From: Liolophura sinensis | Lineage: Eukaryota; Mollusca; Polyplacophora; Chitonida; Chitonidae | Assembly: GCF_032854445.1 (NCBI RefSeq) | Contig: NC_088296.1 | Span: 16,233,485-16,297,484, forward strand | DNA length: 64,000 bases | Direction of reading: 5' to 3' | Shown here: positions 43,712 to 54,906 of the stretch, piece by piece | Layout of the letters: the number at the start of each line of letters is the position of its first letter | Position numbering within the stretch: the stretch's first letter is position 1 | The notes under the pieces: model-generated | Databases searched by the model: none | Told to the model about the DNA's origin: nothing | Seen by the model: only the letters and a program-made list of their open reading frames with translations | Position numbers and translations under genes: made by a program

Positions 43712-44159
43712 CATTAGGCCTAATGTGTTGTGGCAATGTGGATGGTCAATCGTTTGGTGCAAACTTAGAAATTTTTAGCTCTCGTTTACAGCCCGTTGAA
43801 AGTATGTCACTAAAAAAAAATTTAATGAGTTTAAGTAGCCCAATCTTACAATATCTAGGCTGTTTTCTACATTATGAAAATGTACAATAATGTTTTACAT
43901 ATATTTATTTTACGCCAGTAATCTCTTTTCCAAGCATGCATATATTCAAGTGCTTAAAAACCCCTATAGCAGCCTTATCTGTATGCACTTGTGCCTCCAT
44001 GATATATCCATTCCAGATAGGTCAGAGGTTTAAATGGCTGAAGTTATCTATATCTGTAATGTTATGCCCTCTATTCGTGATATACCCATTTATGCCTATA
44101 GTTTCATTTGCAAAACTGTCTATATTCAGGTGGTAATGCTTTGGTTAGCTCAGTCTGTG

Positions 44160-44475
44160 TACATTTATACTTTTATATTGTATTCACTTATATTGTATTC
44201 ACTTATATTGTATTCGCCAGTGGTTCAGTAAATATTGTCGTCGATATTCAGGACGTTTTACCTCTATACCCTAATGGATAGGCCTGTATGTCATGAAACA
44301 TGTATATCCAAGTTTCAAAACGCCTATATCCAGGCTGTGATACCATTTGTTCCTCAGTCTGCATATGTTTATACCTTTATTATTTACACCGCCATCATCT
44401 ATACCTCCATCATTTATACCTTCGTCATTTATAATTCCATCATTTATACCTTCATCATGTATATGTACGTTATAT
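44160..44475. repeat. Short-period repeats (TATATTGTATTCACT; ATCATTTATACCTTC)
   Basis: Three 15-bp units near 44174-44218 and five to six 15-18-bp units near 44385-44460, leading into the 42-bp array. Confidence 0.75.
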
Positions 44476-44484
44476 AAAAATATG

Positions 44485-44890
44485 TGATTGGTTTCATTTG
44501 CCAGATGTGTACATTATAGCCATATGTCTTTGGTTTCATTTGCCAGATGTGTACATTATAAGCAATTTTCAGCGGTTTCATTTGCCAGATGTGTACATTA
44601 TAACCATATGCCATGGTTTCATTTGCCAGATGTGTACATTATAGGCATATTCCAGTGGTTCCATTTGCCAGATGTGTGCATTATATTCATATGTCAATGG
44701 TTTCATTTACCAAATGTGTACATTATATCTGTATGTCAATATTTCCATTTGCCAAATGCGACATAATATCCGTGTGTTAATGCGTCCATTTGCCAAATGT
44801 GTACATTATATCCCTATGTCAATGGTCCCTTTTGCCAAATGTGTACATTATAGCCATATATCAGTGGTTTCATTTGCAAATGTGTCTATG
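44485..44890. repeat. ~42-bp minisatellite, about 10 copies
   Basis: Units contain GGTTTCATTTGCCAGATGTG then TACATTATAGCCATATGTC. Later copies carry GCCAAATGTG. Length varies between 40 and 43 bp, so frames shift across the array. Confidence 0.92.
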
Positions 44891-45529
44891 TCTTAGATGT
44901 TATACCCTCTGAATACAGGATACAGTCTGTGTACAGGATATCGCTGATTTACAAATGCACAAACTTGCCTGCGCACTTCATTTAATTCATCTGAAAATAA
45001 GGTTATTTTGGTCAATAACATCACGCTTTAACCTTTTCCCAATTGAGGTTTAATGCTCAATTGTGGGCTATTACTTGGTCGACGCCCTCTCCACAGCTTT
45101 CTTTGTTAACAACGCACTTAATGGATATTTTTTACTGCGTCCCTTTAACATGGGCCTATGTACATGTTTCCAAAGGTCAGGTGTCCTAAAACATACCTTT
45201 AACCTGCTGTTTATGACAATTATTGCTAACTCTTAATGTCACACAAATGATCAAATGTGTTACCAAGTACTATCGCCCTTTGGCACTGGGTGGTCTAGTC
45301 GCCTAATGCGCTGAGCTTACTTTCACAAAACTTCGTAAATCATTTTCTTCATTTGGTAAATTTCGTCGTGAATGACATCGCTTTGTGGTGCTTTAACATT
45401 TATACGAGGCCATATACGAAATTTGTGGAAGTCCTCTCTGTTCTCCCTGTAGCCTCGTGACCCTTGACCGATCAGATTGCGGAGTCGAATCTAAGACGAT
45501 GACTTGAAAGAAGGAAGGTGTAACTTTCT

Positions 45530-45778
45530 CGCTTGGCGTTCAGCACGACGGGATAGTGCAACGACTGGTTGACCCGTATCAGTATAATGGCTCGGGCGAG
45601 ACGGCTTACTTGCCTTCGGTAAGTCGTCTCAGTGAAGCAACACTAGATAAAAAGAGCCGTGGAAATCCGTCCTGCGACAAGAAGGCACATTACATACACC
45701 CTAAGTTTTCCTTCGTCGTCATATGACTGAAAAATTGTTAAGTACGACGTACCCCAGGCACTCACTCACTCACTCAAT
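45530..45778 (+). mobile_element. Second SINE family, composite copy with CACTCACTC tail
   Basis: GCTTGGCGTTCAGCACGACG, GACTGGTTGACCCGTATCAG, then a variable middle, CGACAAGAAGGCACATTACA, CGTCATATGACTGAAAAATT and a (CACT)n tail. The middle (GAGACGGCTTACTTGCCTTC / GGTAAGTCGTCTC) holds a small inverted repeat absent from other copies. Confidence 0.82.
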
Positions 45779-46502
45779 CCAAACTGCAGATGGGTAGTTT
45801 GACGTCCCTTGAATCCATTCCGATTGGTTGAAACCTGGAAAACGGAAGAAAAACGACAGAATTTGATCATCAAACATCAAAAAATCTACTCCGCTTAGGT
45901 CGAGCCACCGTTGATCGTGTCACGTCACAGCGGTACTTACACTGCAGGCATCTGATTCTTCTCTGTGCGAACATCACAGACAACAGGAGACAATCGCTAT
46001 GCTTTTACAAATAATCTCGACATTATTTCATGCCCAAGTGAGGCTTGCGACTGCAGTAACACAACGCATGATACTGTAAAGTTACATACATGGCACAGAT
46101 TTAGAAAATTTGGGCCAGATCTCGTCAAAAACGCGCTTTGCGTACGGAGGACTCAATCGTAGTCGTATGAGACTTGCTAATTGAGCCATGCCCGCTAAAA
46201 TAAAAGGACGAAAAACAAATCTCATGTATGGGCGGTTGGTTTAAGTGACTTTTCTTAATGCAGAAAATTGGACAAAAACTTCATGACATCATTTTACCAC
46301 TGGCCGCCCCTAGCCACTGTCATGATTTAAAGCTAAACTTGAGCTACCTATAGCGATTCGCAGAAATACCGTAGATACCAATGGACTTGTGATCGCTCGC
46401 GGTAAAAGGAAATCAGCATGAGTTGTGAAAGGACACACATGGGTCTATATTTCATTTCCTTAATTGTTTGTTTGCTTGTGGCTTATGTACTTTGTTTTTT
46501 AC

Positions 46503-46560
46503 TTATTTACTCATTTATTTATTTGTTTATTTATTTATTTATTTATTTATTTTTTTATTC
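46503..46560. repeat. (TTTA)n microsatellite
   Basis: TTTATTTA run, about 58 bp, with no SINE core attached. Confidence 0.9.
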
Positions 46561-46740
46561 ATTTATTTATTCATATGTTCAAATGGCCACACGTAACATA
46601 TGAAATACGGCCACATAATTGTCTATTTACCTCAGTTAGCGATGTCATATGGATTTTTTTATCACTATTGTAGAATTACTCAAAATGCTGTCAGTGTTGG
46701 CATCATATTTCACAAATAATAACATTAAAACAATGGTACC

Positions 46741-46880
46741 TGGGAAGGTCTGTCGGCAACCTGTGGATGGTCGCGGGTTTCCCCCGGGCTCTGCCTCTAC
46801 CCATCATAATGCTGGCCGCCGTCGTATAAGTGAAATATTCCTGAGTAGGGCGTAAAACACCCTTTAATTAATAAATTAAA
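46741..46880 (+). mobile_element. V-SINE-like SINE, 5'-truncated
   Basis: From TGGGAAGGTCTGTCGGCAAC through a well-preserved V core to a tail reading CACCCTTTAATTAATAAATT. Confidence 0.9.
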
Positions 46881-47277
46881 ACAATGCAAAGGCTAAGCCT
46901 ACATGTAGTCCTGAACGCGTACTTTGACACCACAATTATTTAAATTTAGGTAAGCTAATTATGTCCCATCAAATATCCGTGGTAGCCTACTGCTAACCTA
47001 GCTGCATATTCTGCGGAGTGATGGTTGTGAGGCACTTTAAGAAAATAGAAGGGCCGTCCCTGTGTATTTAATCTGTGTAATATTCTCATCTAGTTGCGGG
47101 CTAACTAATAGGCTCACTGCGAACGTTATTTTACCCTCAGAATGACCTGCAGCTAAATCAGTGGATAGTCAAGTGCACATTTACATCCTCATTTAACTAC
47201 ACACAAGCTATAACGTTTCTATAGTATTCAAGTCTGGGTTTCCGAAAATCGTGCGGGTTTTAGTTTTCACTGCGCCC

Positions 47278-47547
47278 TCAGAATATCGCCCCACAGACAC
47301 CACAGCGATTGCTCGCACAAACTTCCGGTTGGAAGACTAGCGTCTTCTCGTCAATTTTGCGGCAAGTGTAGAAAAGATGTTCTGCTGTACGTTTACCACA
47401 GTAACCCCTGCATACAATGCAGTAATTCTGTAATGTAAAGCAATATTCGCATGTCAGTGGGATCCAAGGAGTTAGATTCTGCTGTAGACAGGTAAGAAAT
47501 TTGACGTTGTCATCGAGGAAAACCACAACAACGCTGTACCCGTCAAA
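47278..47547 (-). CDS. Cysteine-rich ORF of unknown family, possible terminal exon
   Basis: Directly after a GTTAG (possible acceptor) the minus strand is open for 89 codons to a TGA. The peptide starts FDGYSVVVVFLDD and then carries eleven cysteines: TCLQQN, TCEYC, NYCIVCRGYC, FYTCRK, EVCASNRCGVCG. CRGYC fits the C-x-G-x-C signature of cystine-knot hormones, but the remaining spacing does not match a family I can name with confidence, and zinc binding is an alternative. There is no ATG, so it would need an upstream exon. Confidence 0.35.
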   Translation of the reverse strand, partial: FDGYSVVVVFLDDNVKFLTCLQQNLTPWIPLTCEYCFTLQNYCIVCRGYCGKRTAEHLFYTCRKIDEKTLVFQPEVCASNRCGVCGAIF

Positions 47548-47559
47548 CTAACATGTCGG

Positions 47560-49285
47560 TTACTACAGCCCTTCTAATCATTTCGCGTCAAACCCTTTCG
47601 TACCAAGTCATTTCGTACCCAAATAATTTCACTGTTCATTGAAACTTCCGGAGCTAACTACACCTCCTAGCGGATGACCGAGCGTCATTAATTACACTCT
47701 ATGACCCAGAAATAATTTTGACACAATTTTCTTACTTGCTTATTGAATTCACCAAAAGCATGGTGTGACACGAGATTTACAACAATAACAATTTATACTT
47801 TTAAGTTTGTCCTGTTTCAGCATGGATGAATCTCCAACCAAGGTAAAATATAACATCGATCAATGAGCCCAGAGCGGGTTGCAGTGTACAGATGAGACGA
47901 AAAAATAGTTTATAACGCACTCAAACAAAAACGTTCCAGTGTTGGATGAAAAGTGTAAGCCACAAACCATTGTGGTACAGTGTTGTTTGACTTGGTCATT
48001 GCCAGCCTATGCTGTGTGTAATTGATATGGGATCTCCATTTACACCCTCCCCATTCAGTGTTTGTAAATGTCAAATTTTCACCAGTCAAGAGGCACTGTT
48101 TTTTTTTACCAGACAGTGGAGAATGCGCATGTCCAGTTAGTGGAGAGGACACCAGCTTACATTTGCAATCTTGCAAATGTTTGCCACGTCCAGTAAACTG
48201 TCACTTGCTACATTTGTCTCAGTTGTGGTTTTTCGAACAAGGTAAAGATCATTTAAACAACAGTTCTGTTACCAGAGGGAAACATTCTCGATATTCATGC
48301 TTTCATTTTAATTTTGAAAATTACACTTAACACCCTTATTCTTTGCGTGATACCTGTTGGCCAGTATTCAACCTGGGTAGTGTGTTGTTTGTTTAAATTA
48401 GAAAAAAAAAGTAACACTCATTCATAAGTTCGCAGTTTAGCTCCACTGGTGAGTGGTAAAAAGATAGACGGGTCAGAAGTCAAGAAGAAAGATGGTGCAC
48501 TAAATACTTTATGAGAGCTTATGGAGCAAGACTAATTCAGCAAGCGAGATGGTCTCCCTCCTTACTTCTGGTACCGTAACATTCTGACTAGTCCGAGATT
48601 GCTCCGACGTTGGATTTGGCCAAATTGTGATCACCCAGGGATGACACCAAACCAACATGAGAGCTTATTCCATTTGAAAGCCTGATGCAATTGCCGTGGC
48701 AGTTTGTCACAGCATTTGAGACAAAAATTACCCATGAAATACGTCTCCACAGTCTAAAGTTTGTTGACACTTGTGTTCCTTATCTTTTCATCCGTTGATG
48801 TATCACAAGCACAATGTTGATCGGTTATTTCCTCAGCCACATGGGCCGGAGATTCCTTGGTGATGCTCAAAGTGAATGGCTGTACTGAGAACCAAGACAT
48901 ATTTGACAAGGGCAGGTAACTGCATCAGGTTTTTAAATTTGGTAATTGGTAATTTGACATTGGTTTGGGGCCATTCTTGGCCAAACTAACTATATATAAA
49001 AACCATTTCGGTAGCAAGCTAGTGATTCCCAACTCACTTTATGCCCTAGCCAATAGTACATGTGTGTGGTGTTCAGTTTGATAATTCTTCAAGTTGTATT
49101 CTGTTAAGGTATAAAATAACCTGAGGACAAAATTGTGAAGTGATTTGGGTACAAAGTGACCAGATATCATTGTCTCACTGTTAGCTGTGTAAAAGCAACT
49201 CCCTTCACTGTCTCTGAAAAAACAATAGAAACTCTTCAAAGCAAACAATGCATAATTCCATGATTATGTGGAATCTAGTGGCCTG
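47560..49285. other. No recognisable gene
   Basis: A frame at 48022-48330 contains a possible small exon bounded by TTTTTACCAG and GGTAAAG, but its protein is not recognised. Otherwise unique DNA. Confidence 0.35.
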
Positions 49286-49289
49286 CATT

Positions 49290-49538
49290 GCCAGGTGATT
49301 GGCTGAGTAGTAAAACACAATGACCCAGAAGCCATTGTGAGAGGAGTCTGTCACTGCAATCGCCTTGAGTTCAAGTCCAGCTCATCCTGGCTTCCTCTCC
49401 AGTTGTACATGTATGTGGGAAGGTCTGTCAGCAAGCAGCGGATGGTTGTGGGTTTCCCTTGGGTTCTGCCCGGTTTCCTCCCTGGCCGACATCCTGTATG
49501 AGAACTGTGTAAAACACCAATCAAATAAATAAGTAAAT
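49290..49538 (+). mobile_element. V-SINE-like SINE, full length, diverged
   Basis: Head GATTGGCTGAGTAGTAAAAC, B box GAGTTCAAGTCC, core with a deletion between CCTCCCTGGCC and CTGTATGAG, tail CAATCAAATAAATAAGTAAA. It lies 200 bp upstream of the zinc-finger start. Confidence 0.9.
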
Positions 49539-49734
49539 TAACCATAATGTTAAGTCTGCCAAACCTCAACATTCCCCAGGCATTTTGTTTAGCTGTTTTT
49601 GTTATTTATTGCTCTGTTTCTACTCTGATCCTGCATACTAAGTTTGCTGTTTGCTGACATTTCTTCTTTACCACTCTAGTCTGTCTGATAGGTAAGTTAC
49701 TGTACCATTCAAACCCTCTTGGAGAAAGCCCACC

Positions 49735-49941
49735 ATGGAAGTTTCTGAAGCGATGATCCAGGTCATTTTGGACTTCACAGAGGTGCCTTCCAGTAATTCA
49801 TTACTGTGTGGAAATCAGAGTTTTACACCCGCCTGTATAGAAGACAGACCTGCAGGCGTTGATATACCGGATGACTGTCAAAATTTGCCGCTCACTGATG
49901 ATGACCCTGGGGATGTCTCAGCAACAAAGAAGCTGGAAACA
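49735..49941 (+). CDS. C2H2 zinc-finger gene, exon encoding the N-terminus
   Basis: The ATG stands in a near-ideal context (CCCACCATGG). The 69 codons encode an acidic, finger-free N-terminus (MEVSEAMIQVILDFTEVPSS..., ...DIPDDCQNLPLTDDDPGDVS..., KKLET) and end in phase 0 at ACA|GTGAGT. The next exon (51399-52403) starts in phase 0, so the join is in frame. No KRAB, SCAN, ZAD or BTB domain is evident, and the acidic content could serve transcriptional activation (inference). Upstream non-coding exons are possible: a GATAG|GTAAG donor lies near 49690. Confidence 0.78.
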
Positions 49942-51162
49942 GTGAGTAATAATGAAAAAAAAAACATCCAGTATTTTAATCATGGCAGTGTATTCATTTT
50001 GCGAGTGAAAATCAGGTAATACTGAGCACTGTCTGGAACAGTTTTATGTCAGGCATGTGGTCATAAGCTGAATCAGCATAAATGATATACTAAAGTACAT
50101 GTAACTAGCAAAGGACGCTTTAAACTTAACAATAGGCACAAAGTACATAATACATGATGTAGATGGTAAATTTTTATTTGTGTTATTGTAATTGGTACAG
50201 AAAACATAGAATTGATGTAATTGTCCAGTGATAAACTATAGAAAATCTGCATTTGCATTATGTCTTGGATCAGCAGAACTACACTTCGTTAATTATCATC
50301 TTTTTACCAGGTCATAATTAATATGATTTAGAAAATCTTTCTTAGAAATAAAACATTAGCGTGTGTGTGTTTTTTTATTTAAAAATAAATATAGGAAGAA
50401 TAAAAAAAAGTTTAGTTGAAAATGTTGATAAACAGTCTCATTTTGTTATATCTGAAGACTTTATTGTGTTTACTGGTTATATTTACGCCCTAAAGTGAAC
50501 ATAAAGTCAGTCACTAAAGCTGAACTAATAATAAAGTAGTATTTCAAAAATGTTCTAAAAATATGTAAAAAAAAATCTACACTGCTTATCAGCAAAAAAT
50601 AGCAAACAGTTATCAATACCTAGCCACTCATTTTGCCATGTTATAACTATCTAGAGTGACGTCACAAAACGTAGGCGCTCTCCTACGACCATCAGTAGAA
50701 AACAATGCGACGATGAGAAAATACAACCGTAAAGTATCGTCTCTGTTCCATGTTCAAAGAGCCAGTGTTTCTTTTAGTTTGGCGAAGATATTTTTGTAAT
50801 AAACCGGACTTTGCTAAGGAAAAATATTGCTAAGTCATAATATTTTTCTTCAAGTAATGACTCCGCCGAGGCGGTTTTCTTGCCAGATTACCCTGACAAG
50901 CTACTGCAGTATCCTCTGCCCAACATGTAGGCATTGTGACACGGGCAGCCGTTCTCATTTGCCGGCTCAGAAATGTGTGGTTCAAAATTCAAGACTTTAA
51001 CTAATCGCAAAGTCCAATTTATTGCATAGATATTTGTCTATCCAACATAAGCAACCACACTCACAATCGAGAGCTAATAGGTTTTTTGACGTGACAGCAA
51101 ACTGTCACGTGACGCTTTCAGCGCTAGTGATTGGCCATACTTTCATAAGATAATAGATAAGC

Positions 51163-51272
51163 TGGAGAGGAAACCAGCATGAGCTGGACTTGAAGTCACA
51201 GCGACCGCGTTGGTGAGAGTCTCCTGGGTTATTACGCTGCGGTAGCGCGCTAACCAACTGAGCCATGGCAGG
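51163..51272 (-). mobile_element. V-SINE-like SINE, head-only fragment
   Basis: From GAGAGGAAACCAGCATGAGC to the complement of the head (GCTAACCAACTGAGCCATGG). It sits in the intron of the zinc-finger gene, 130 bp before the acceptor. Confidence 0.88.
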
Positions 51273-51398
51273 AATTTGCCCTAGACCCTGCAGAAGTTTT
51301 GTGCTATGATTTGCTTAAGAATTTGTGTGTGTGGTTAATTCAGATTGGTGACATTTGTCTGACAACATCTGATTTTCAAGTTTTTTTTATTTTTTCAG

Positions 51399-52403
51399 GT
51401 AACTGGTATAGAAAGCGAAAAAAGTGAATCAGAGGATGAAAAATCCGAGAATCCGTCATCAGATGGTAATCCACTCACGGTGAAAGCCTCTAGCCATGAA
51501 ATCGCACGTAAACAGCCAGCTAGCCATGGTGCAACAATGACACAATGTAAACAGTGCTCGCAGACTTTCTCCACGCCAATGGAGTTGAAGGCTCATGTTG
51601 CGTCGCACATTGGGGAAAATCCACTCACCTGCGAATTCTGCGGGATGGGTTTTAAATATGCAAGCAAGATGACGACTCATGTGCGAATACACACAGGCAC
51701 AAAGCCTTACTCCTGCGATATATGCGGCAAGAGTTTCACGCAGTTCCCCAAGTTGAAGCGCCACAAATTGGTTCACATGGGCGACTTGCCATACAGCTGT
51801 GATCTTTGTGAGAAGGGCTTCAAAAGCTCTATAGCCTTAAAGAACCACACGTACGTTCACCTGGACGTTAAGCGGCACACATGCGAGGTCTGCGGAAAGA
51901 GCTTCTCATACTCGTCAAACTTATGGCAGCACAAGCTGATTCACTCCGAAGAGAGGAGGTACCCGTGCGACGTCTGTGACAAGAGCTTCAAGCAACTGCT
52001 AAGCCTGAAGAAACACAGGCGAATTCACACGGGCGAGAAACCGCACGTTTGCAAGGTGTGCAACAAGAGTTTCACACAGTCTTCTCATCTGAAAAACCAC
52101 ATCAAGATTCACACGGGAGAGAAACCATACTCTTGCGAGATCTGCCGTCAGACCTTCTCGCGGCTCTGCTCGCTGAAGAAACACGGAAAGAGACACGAGA
52201 GAGAAAAACGACACCAAGAAGATGTGAGACGGCTGGAGAAGGCCGGGCAACGAATAAACGCCGAGCGGCAAGCGGCGAAAGTGTCCGACTCGACGGGTGA
52301 AGTAGCGTCAAATCTGAGTCATGTGCGCATGAGCGGTCAGACGATTCTGAATCTGAACCTGATTCTGAGTGGCAGTGTATCAAAAGGCAAGGCTGCTTGT
52401 TGA
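51399..52403 (+). CDS. C2H2 zinc-finger protein, main exon with eight fingers
   Basis: After a strong polypyrimidine acceptor (TTTTATTTTTTCAG) the frame runs 334 codons to TGA; with the first exon the protein is 403 aa. A Ser/Glu-rich segment (residues 74-86) precedes eight fingers at about residues 119-139, 147-167, 175-195, 203-223, 231-251, 259-279, 287-307 and 315-335, all C-x2-C-x12-H-x3-H. TGEKP linkers join fingers 6-7 and 7-8; earlier linkers are non-canonical (GENPLT, GDLPYS, DVKRHT). A basic, Glu/Arg-rich helix follows the last finger (residues ~336-365). Expected to be a nuclear DNA-binding regulator; the target is unknown. All Cys and His ligands are intact. Confidence 0.93.
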   Translation, partial: VTGIESEKSESEDEKSENPSSDGNPLTVKASSHEIARKQPASHGATMTQCKQCSQTFSTPMELKAHVASHIGENPLTCEFCGMGFKYASKMTTHVRIHTGTKPYSCDICGKSFTQFPKLKRHKLVHMGDLPYSCDLCEKGFKSSIALKNHTYVHLDVKRHTCEVCGKSFSYSSNLWQHKLIHSEERRYPCDVCDKSFKQLLSLKKHRRIHTGEKPHVCKVCNKSFTQSSHLKNHIKIHTGEKPYSCEICRQTFSRLCSLKKHGKRHEREKRHQEDVRRLEKAGQRINAERQAAKVSDSTGEVASNLSHVRMSGQTILNLNLILSGSVSKGKAAC

Positions 52404-52709
52404 CTTCTTCTTGGAGCGATACTGTTGTGGTATGATAGCGTTGAAATGCGTATAAGATGTGGGTTTGACATGATTTTGTTATTATTAGCTCCTCTCCAAC
52501 ACCAACACTCCCCACACCCACCCACCCCATCCCCTCAGGGTACTGGGGAGGACATGTGTGTTACCGGCTTTATTTCCTATTTGTATAATTTCTTATACAA
52601 ATATATACATACCTTTGTCTTTGGGAGCTAGTGTTAAACGTTGTTTTGGAAATGGAACGCCATTTACGGACTACGAATTGTATATGAATGTCGGACATGA
52701 CGCCTATAT

Positions 52710-53038
52710 GACGCCTTCACACTTCAGGTGTCAGTCGAGACCCCGGGATCAAACCCAGGTTGGGTTATACCAAAGACTTTAAAAATCGCACTTATAGCTA
52801 CTTCGCTTGGCGCTCAGCACTGAGACGTTAGAGCAAGAAAACAGGACTGGTTGGCCGGGTGTCAGTATGATGTGATTGGTTGGGGTCTCCTGTCTGGTGT
52901 CTTCGGCATGATGCTTCAGTGGTGTCACCACATTGTAGACATGGACTCACCCTGCCACAAGAAGACACAGTATGTTCACACCTAATGACTCATCATTGTC
53001 ATATGACTGAAAAAATTACGACGTTAAATCCCAAGCAT
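52710..53038 (+). mobile_element. Second SINE family, most complete copy
   Basis: B-box-like GGGATCAAACCCAGG, ATACCAAAGACTTTAAAAAT, GCTTGGCGCTCAGCACTGAG, GACTGGTTGGCCGGGTGTCA, GTGTCTTCGGCATGATGC, CTCACCCTGCCACAAGAAG, CATATGACTGAAAAAATTAC and GTTAAATCCC occur in that order. Confidence 0.88.
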
Positions 53039-53306
53039 ATATGCATACATACCCACATAAATCTGTCAGTCTGTCACGAATCAGTTTTCCGGACATATCT
53101 CAAAGCGGCTCATTGCTTTGAATTGAAACACAGTACGTGGTTTCAGTATGACTATTTACAAATCAAGCTTGAGTTTCGGGTAGTTTTATCCATTTTAGAC
53201 ACAAACAAATTGTTCTGCGTTTGTCCACTGTATGTGTTGTCACCATGGCCCCAAGAAACAACGAGAGTGGGAGAATACTCAAGAGCTGACACCGCATTTC
53301 GTGCAT

Positions 53307-53790
53307 CGTGTGTGCAAGGGATAGAAAGACCATCATTGTGTTTGCAAGGGATAGAAAGACCAGCATCGTGTGTGTAAGGGATAGAAAGACCAGCATCGTG
53401 TGTGTAAGGGATAGAAAGACCAGTATCGTGTGTGCAAACGATAGAAAGACCAGCATCATGTGTGCAAGCGACAGAAAGATTAGTCTCGTGTGTACAAGCG
53501 GCTGAAAGACCAGCATTGTATTTGTAAGGGATAAAAAGACCAGCATCGTGTGTGCAATGGATAGAAAGACCATCATTGTGTGTGCAAGGGATAGACAGAG
53601 CATCAGTATGTGTGCAAACGGTAGAAAAACCAGCATTGTGTGTGCAAGGGATACAAGGACCAGCATTGTGTGTGTAAGGGATAGAAAGACCAACAACGAG
53701 TGTGCAAATGATAGAAAGACCAAATCGTGTCTGCAAAGAACAGAAAGACCAGCATCGTGTGTACAAGTTATAAAAAGACCAGCATCTTAA
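53307..53790. repeat. 30-bp minisatellite, about 16 copies
   Basis: Units of GTGTGCAAGGGATAGAAAGA plus CCAGCATCGT. A 30-bp period keeps frames open on both strands as 10-residue repeats. It begins 900 bp downstream of the zinc-finger stop. Confidence 0.95.
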
Positions 53791-54387
53791 CCATCCTACC
53801 ACAACCCACTGCTAATATTGTGGTTAGGACTGTGCTGCGTGTTGTTATCCCGTACAAACATCTGTGATCAAGTATAGAAATCTGTGAAGAAGACGTGAAT
53901 TTTTGCAATCTATTTAGAGAACAATGTCTGTATATGACAGTCAGTCTATTTTATTTAGGTATAAAGGTCAATATTAGAACGCATTATGTTGTGTTACAAA
54001 CTGTTCAGTCTGTCGAGATACCTGTGTTTCTGTTTGCTATGTTCAACACCCTGTGAACACCTCAAACTTCGACCAGTGCTATACGTGAAACCCAAAAGCA
54101 GTTAGGTTAGTCGTTCAATTTCCAAAATATCATTGATATGAAGAATTCCGACTGTATAAATAATGTATCAGTCTAATATTATAGGATTAGATATCACAAA
54201 GTAATGTATTATAAAATACATGTTAATCAAGAGTAAACAGATTGTGATTCGGAAGTGGCTGTTTGTTTTTCGTTTTTTTTCTTTTGGGTGGGGGTGGGGG
54301 TTATTTTTATATTTTTTCCACACAGACTATGCGTGGCCTTAATATACAAATATTACATGGTTAAGATCACCCCCTGATCAATGATTG

Positions 54388-54570
54388 ATTGATCATTGTT
54401 TAACACCTTGGCAATTTTAGTATGATGACTGTAAGTTTTGCTGGTTGAGTAAATAGGATAGTCCGGCGTAAACCACGGACCTTTGGCAAGTTTACTGGTG
54501 GAAGTTGGAACTTTCATTGAAAGTTAGACGACTCAAACGGCCAAATATCGCCGCTGATTGTTGTTACCAA
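54388..54570 (-). mobile_element. Old SINE-like repeat related to the V-core group
   Basis: TTGATCATTGTTTAACACC, a GGCGTAAACCACGGACCTTT word and GGCAAGTTTACTGGTGGAAG recur in diverged form at 59.7 kb and partly at 18.8 kb, indicating an older V-core SINE lineage. Confidence 0.5.
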
Positions 54571-54829
54571 GGTCCCTACTAAACGTTCGGGTGGGAAATT
54601 AGGCAAATCCGTGTTCATGAAAGGCCTTGAGGTTAAGAATCGGGCCCTCCTTCATAAAACTGCGTCAATCAATTTTTTCGTAAATCATGGCACTATAACC
54701 TGGATAACGTCTTTGACCAAAAATGTTACGAGAAATACGGCTAACGAAGTTTTGTGAAAGAGGCCCCAAATACGCAGTTTTCGAGTTACGTCATTGCGAC
54801 AACGGAGATTCTCAGTGGTGTAACTTAAC

Positions 54830-54906
54830 GCCCGCCTGCATGTCAAATGCAGGCAAAAATCGCTGCGGGCATGTTATAGGCTCGCGTAGTCTGCCCGATC
54901 GGGCAG
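54830..54906. repeat. Cluster of short perfect palindromes, GC-rich
   Basis: GCCCGC (54830-54835) pairs with GCGGGC (54865-54870) around an inner CCTGCAT/ATGCAGG hairpin, and CTGCCCGATCGGGCAG (54891-54906) is a perfect 16-bp palindrome. The local GC content is far above the surroundings. Confidence 0.85.

Noticed and set aside
48022-48330. 102-codon plus-strand frame with possible splice sites
   Set aside because: The opposite strand is also open and the peptide has no recognisable features; not enough to call an exon.
52102-52530. 142-codon minus-strand frame opposite the zinc-finger exon
   Set aside because: Shadow of the zinc-finger coding sequence; composition follows the sense frame.
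53152-53802. 216- and 186-codon minus-strand frames with regular CTHDAGLSI-like repeats
   Set aside because: Direct products of the 30-bp array, open in several frames on both strands.
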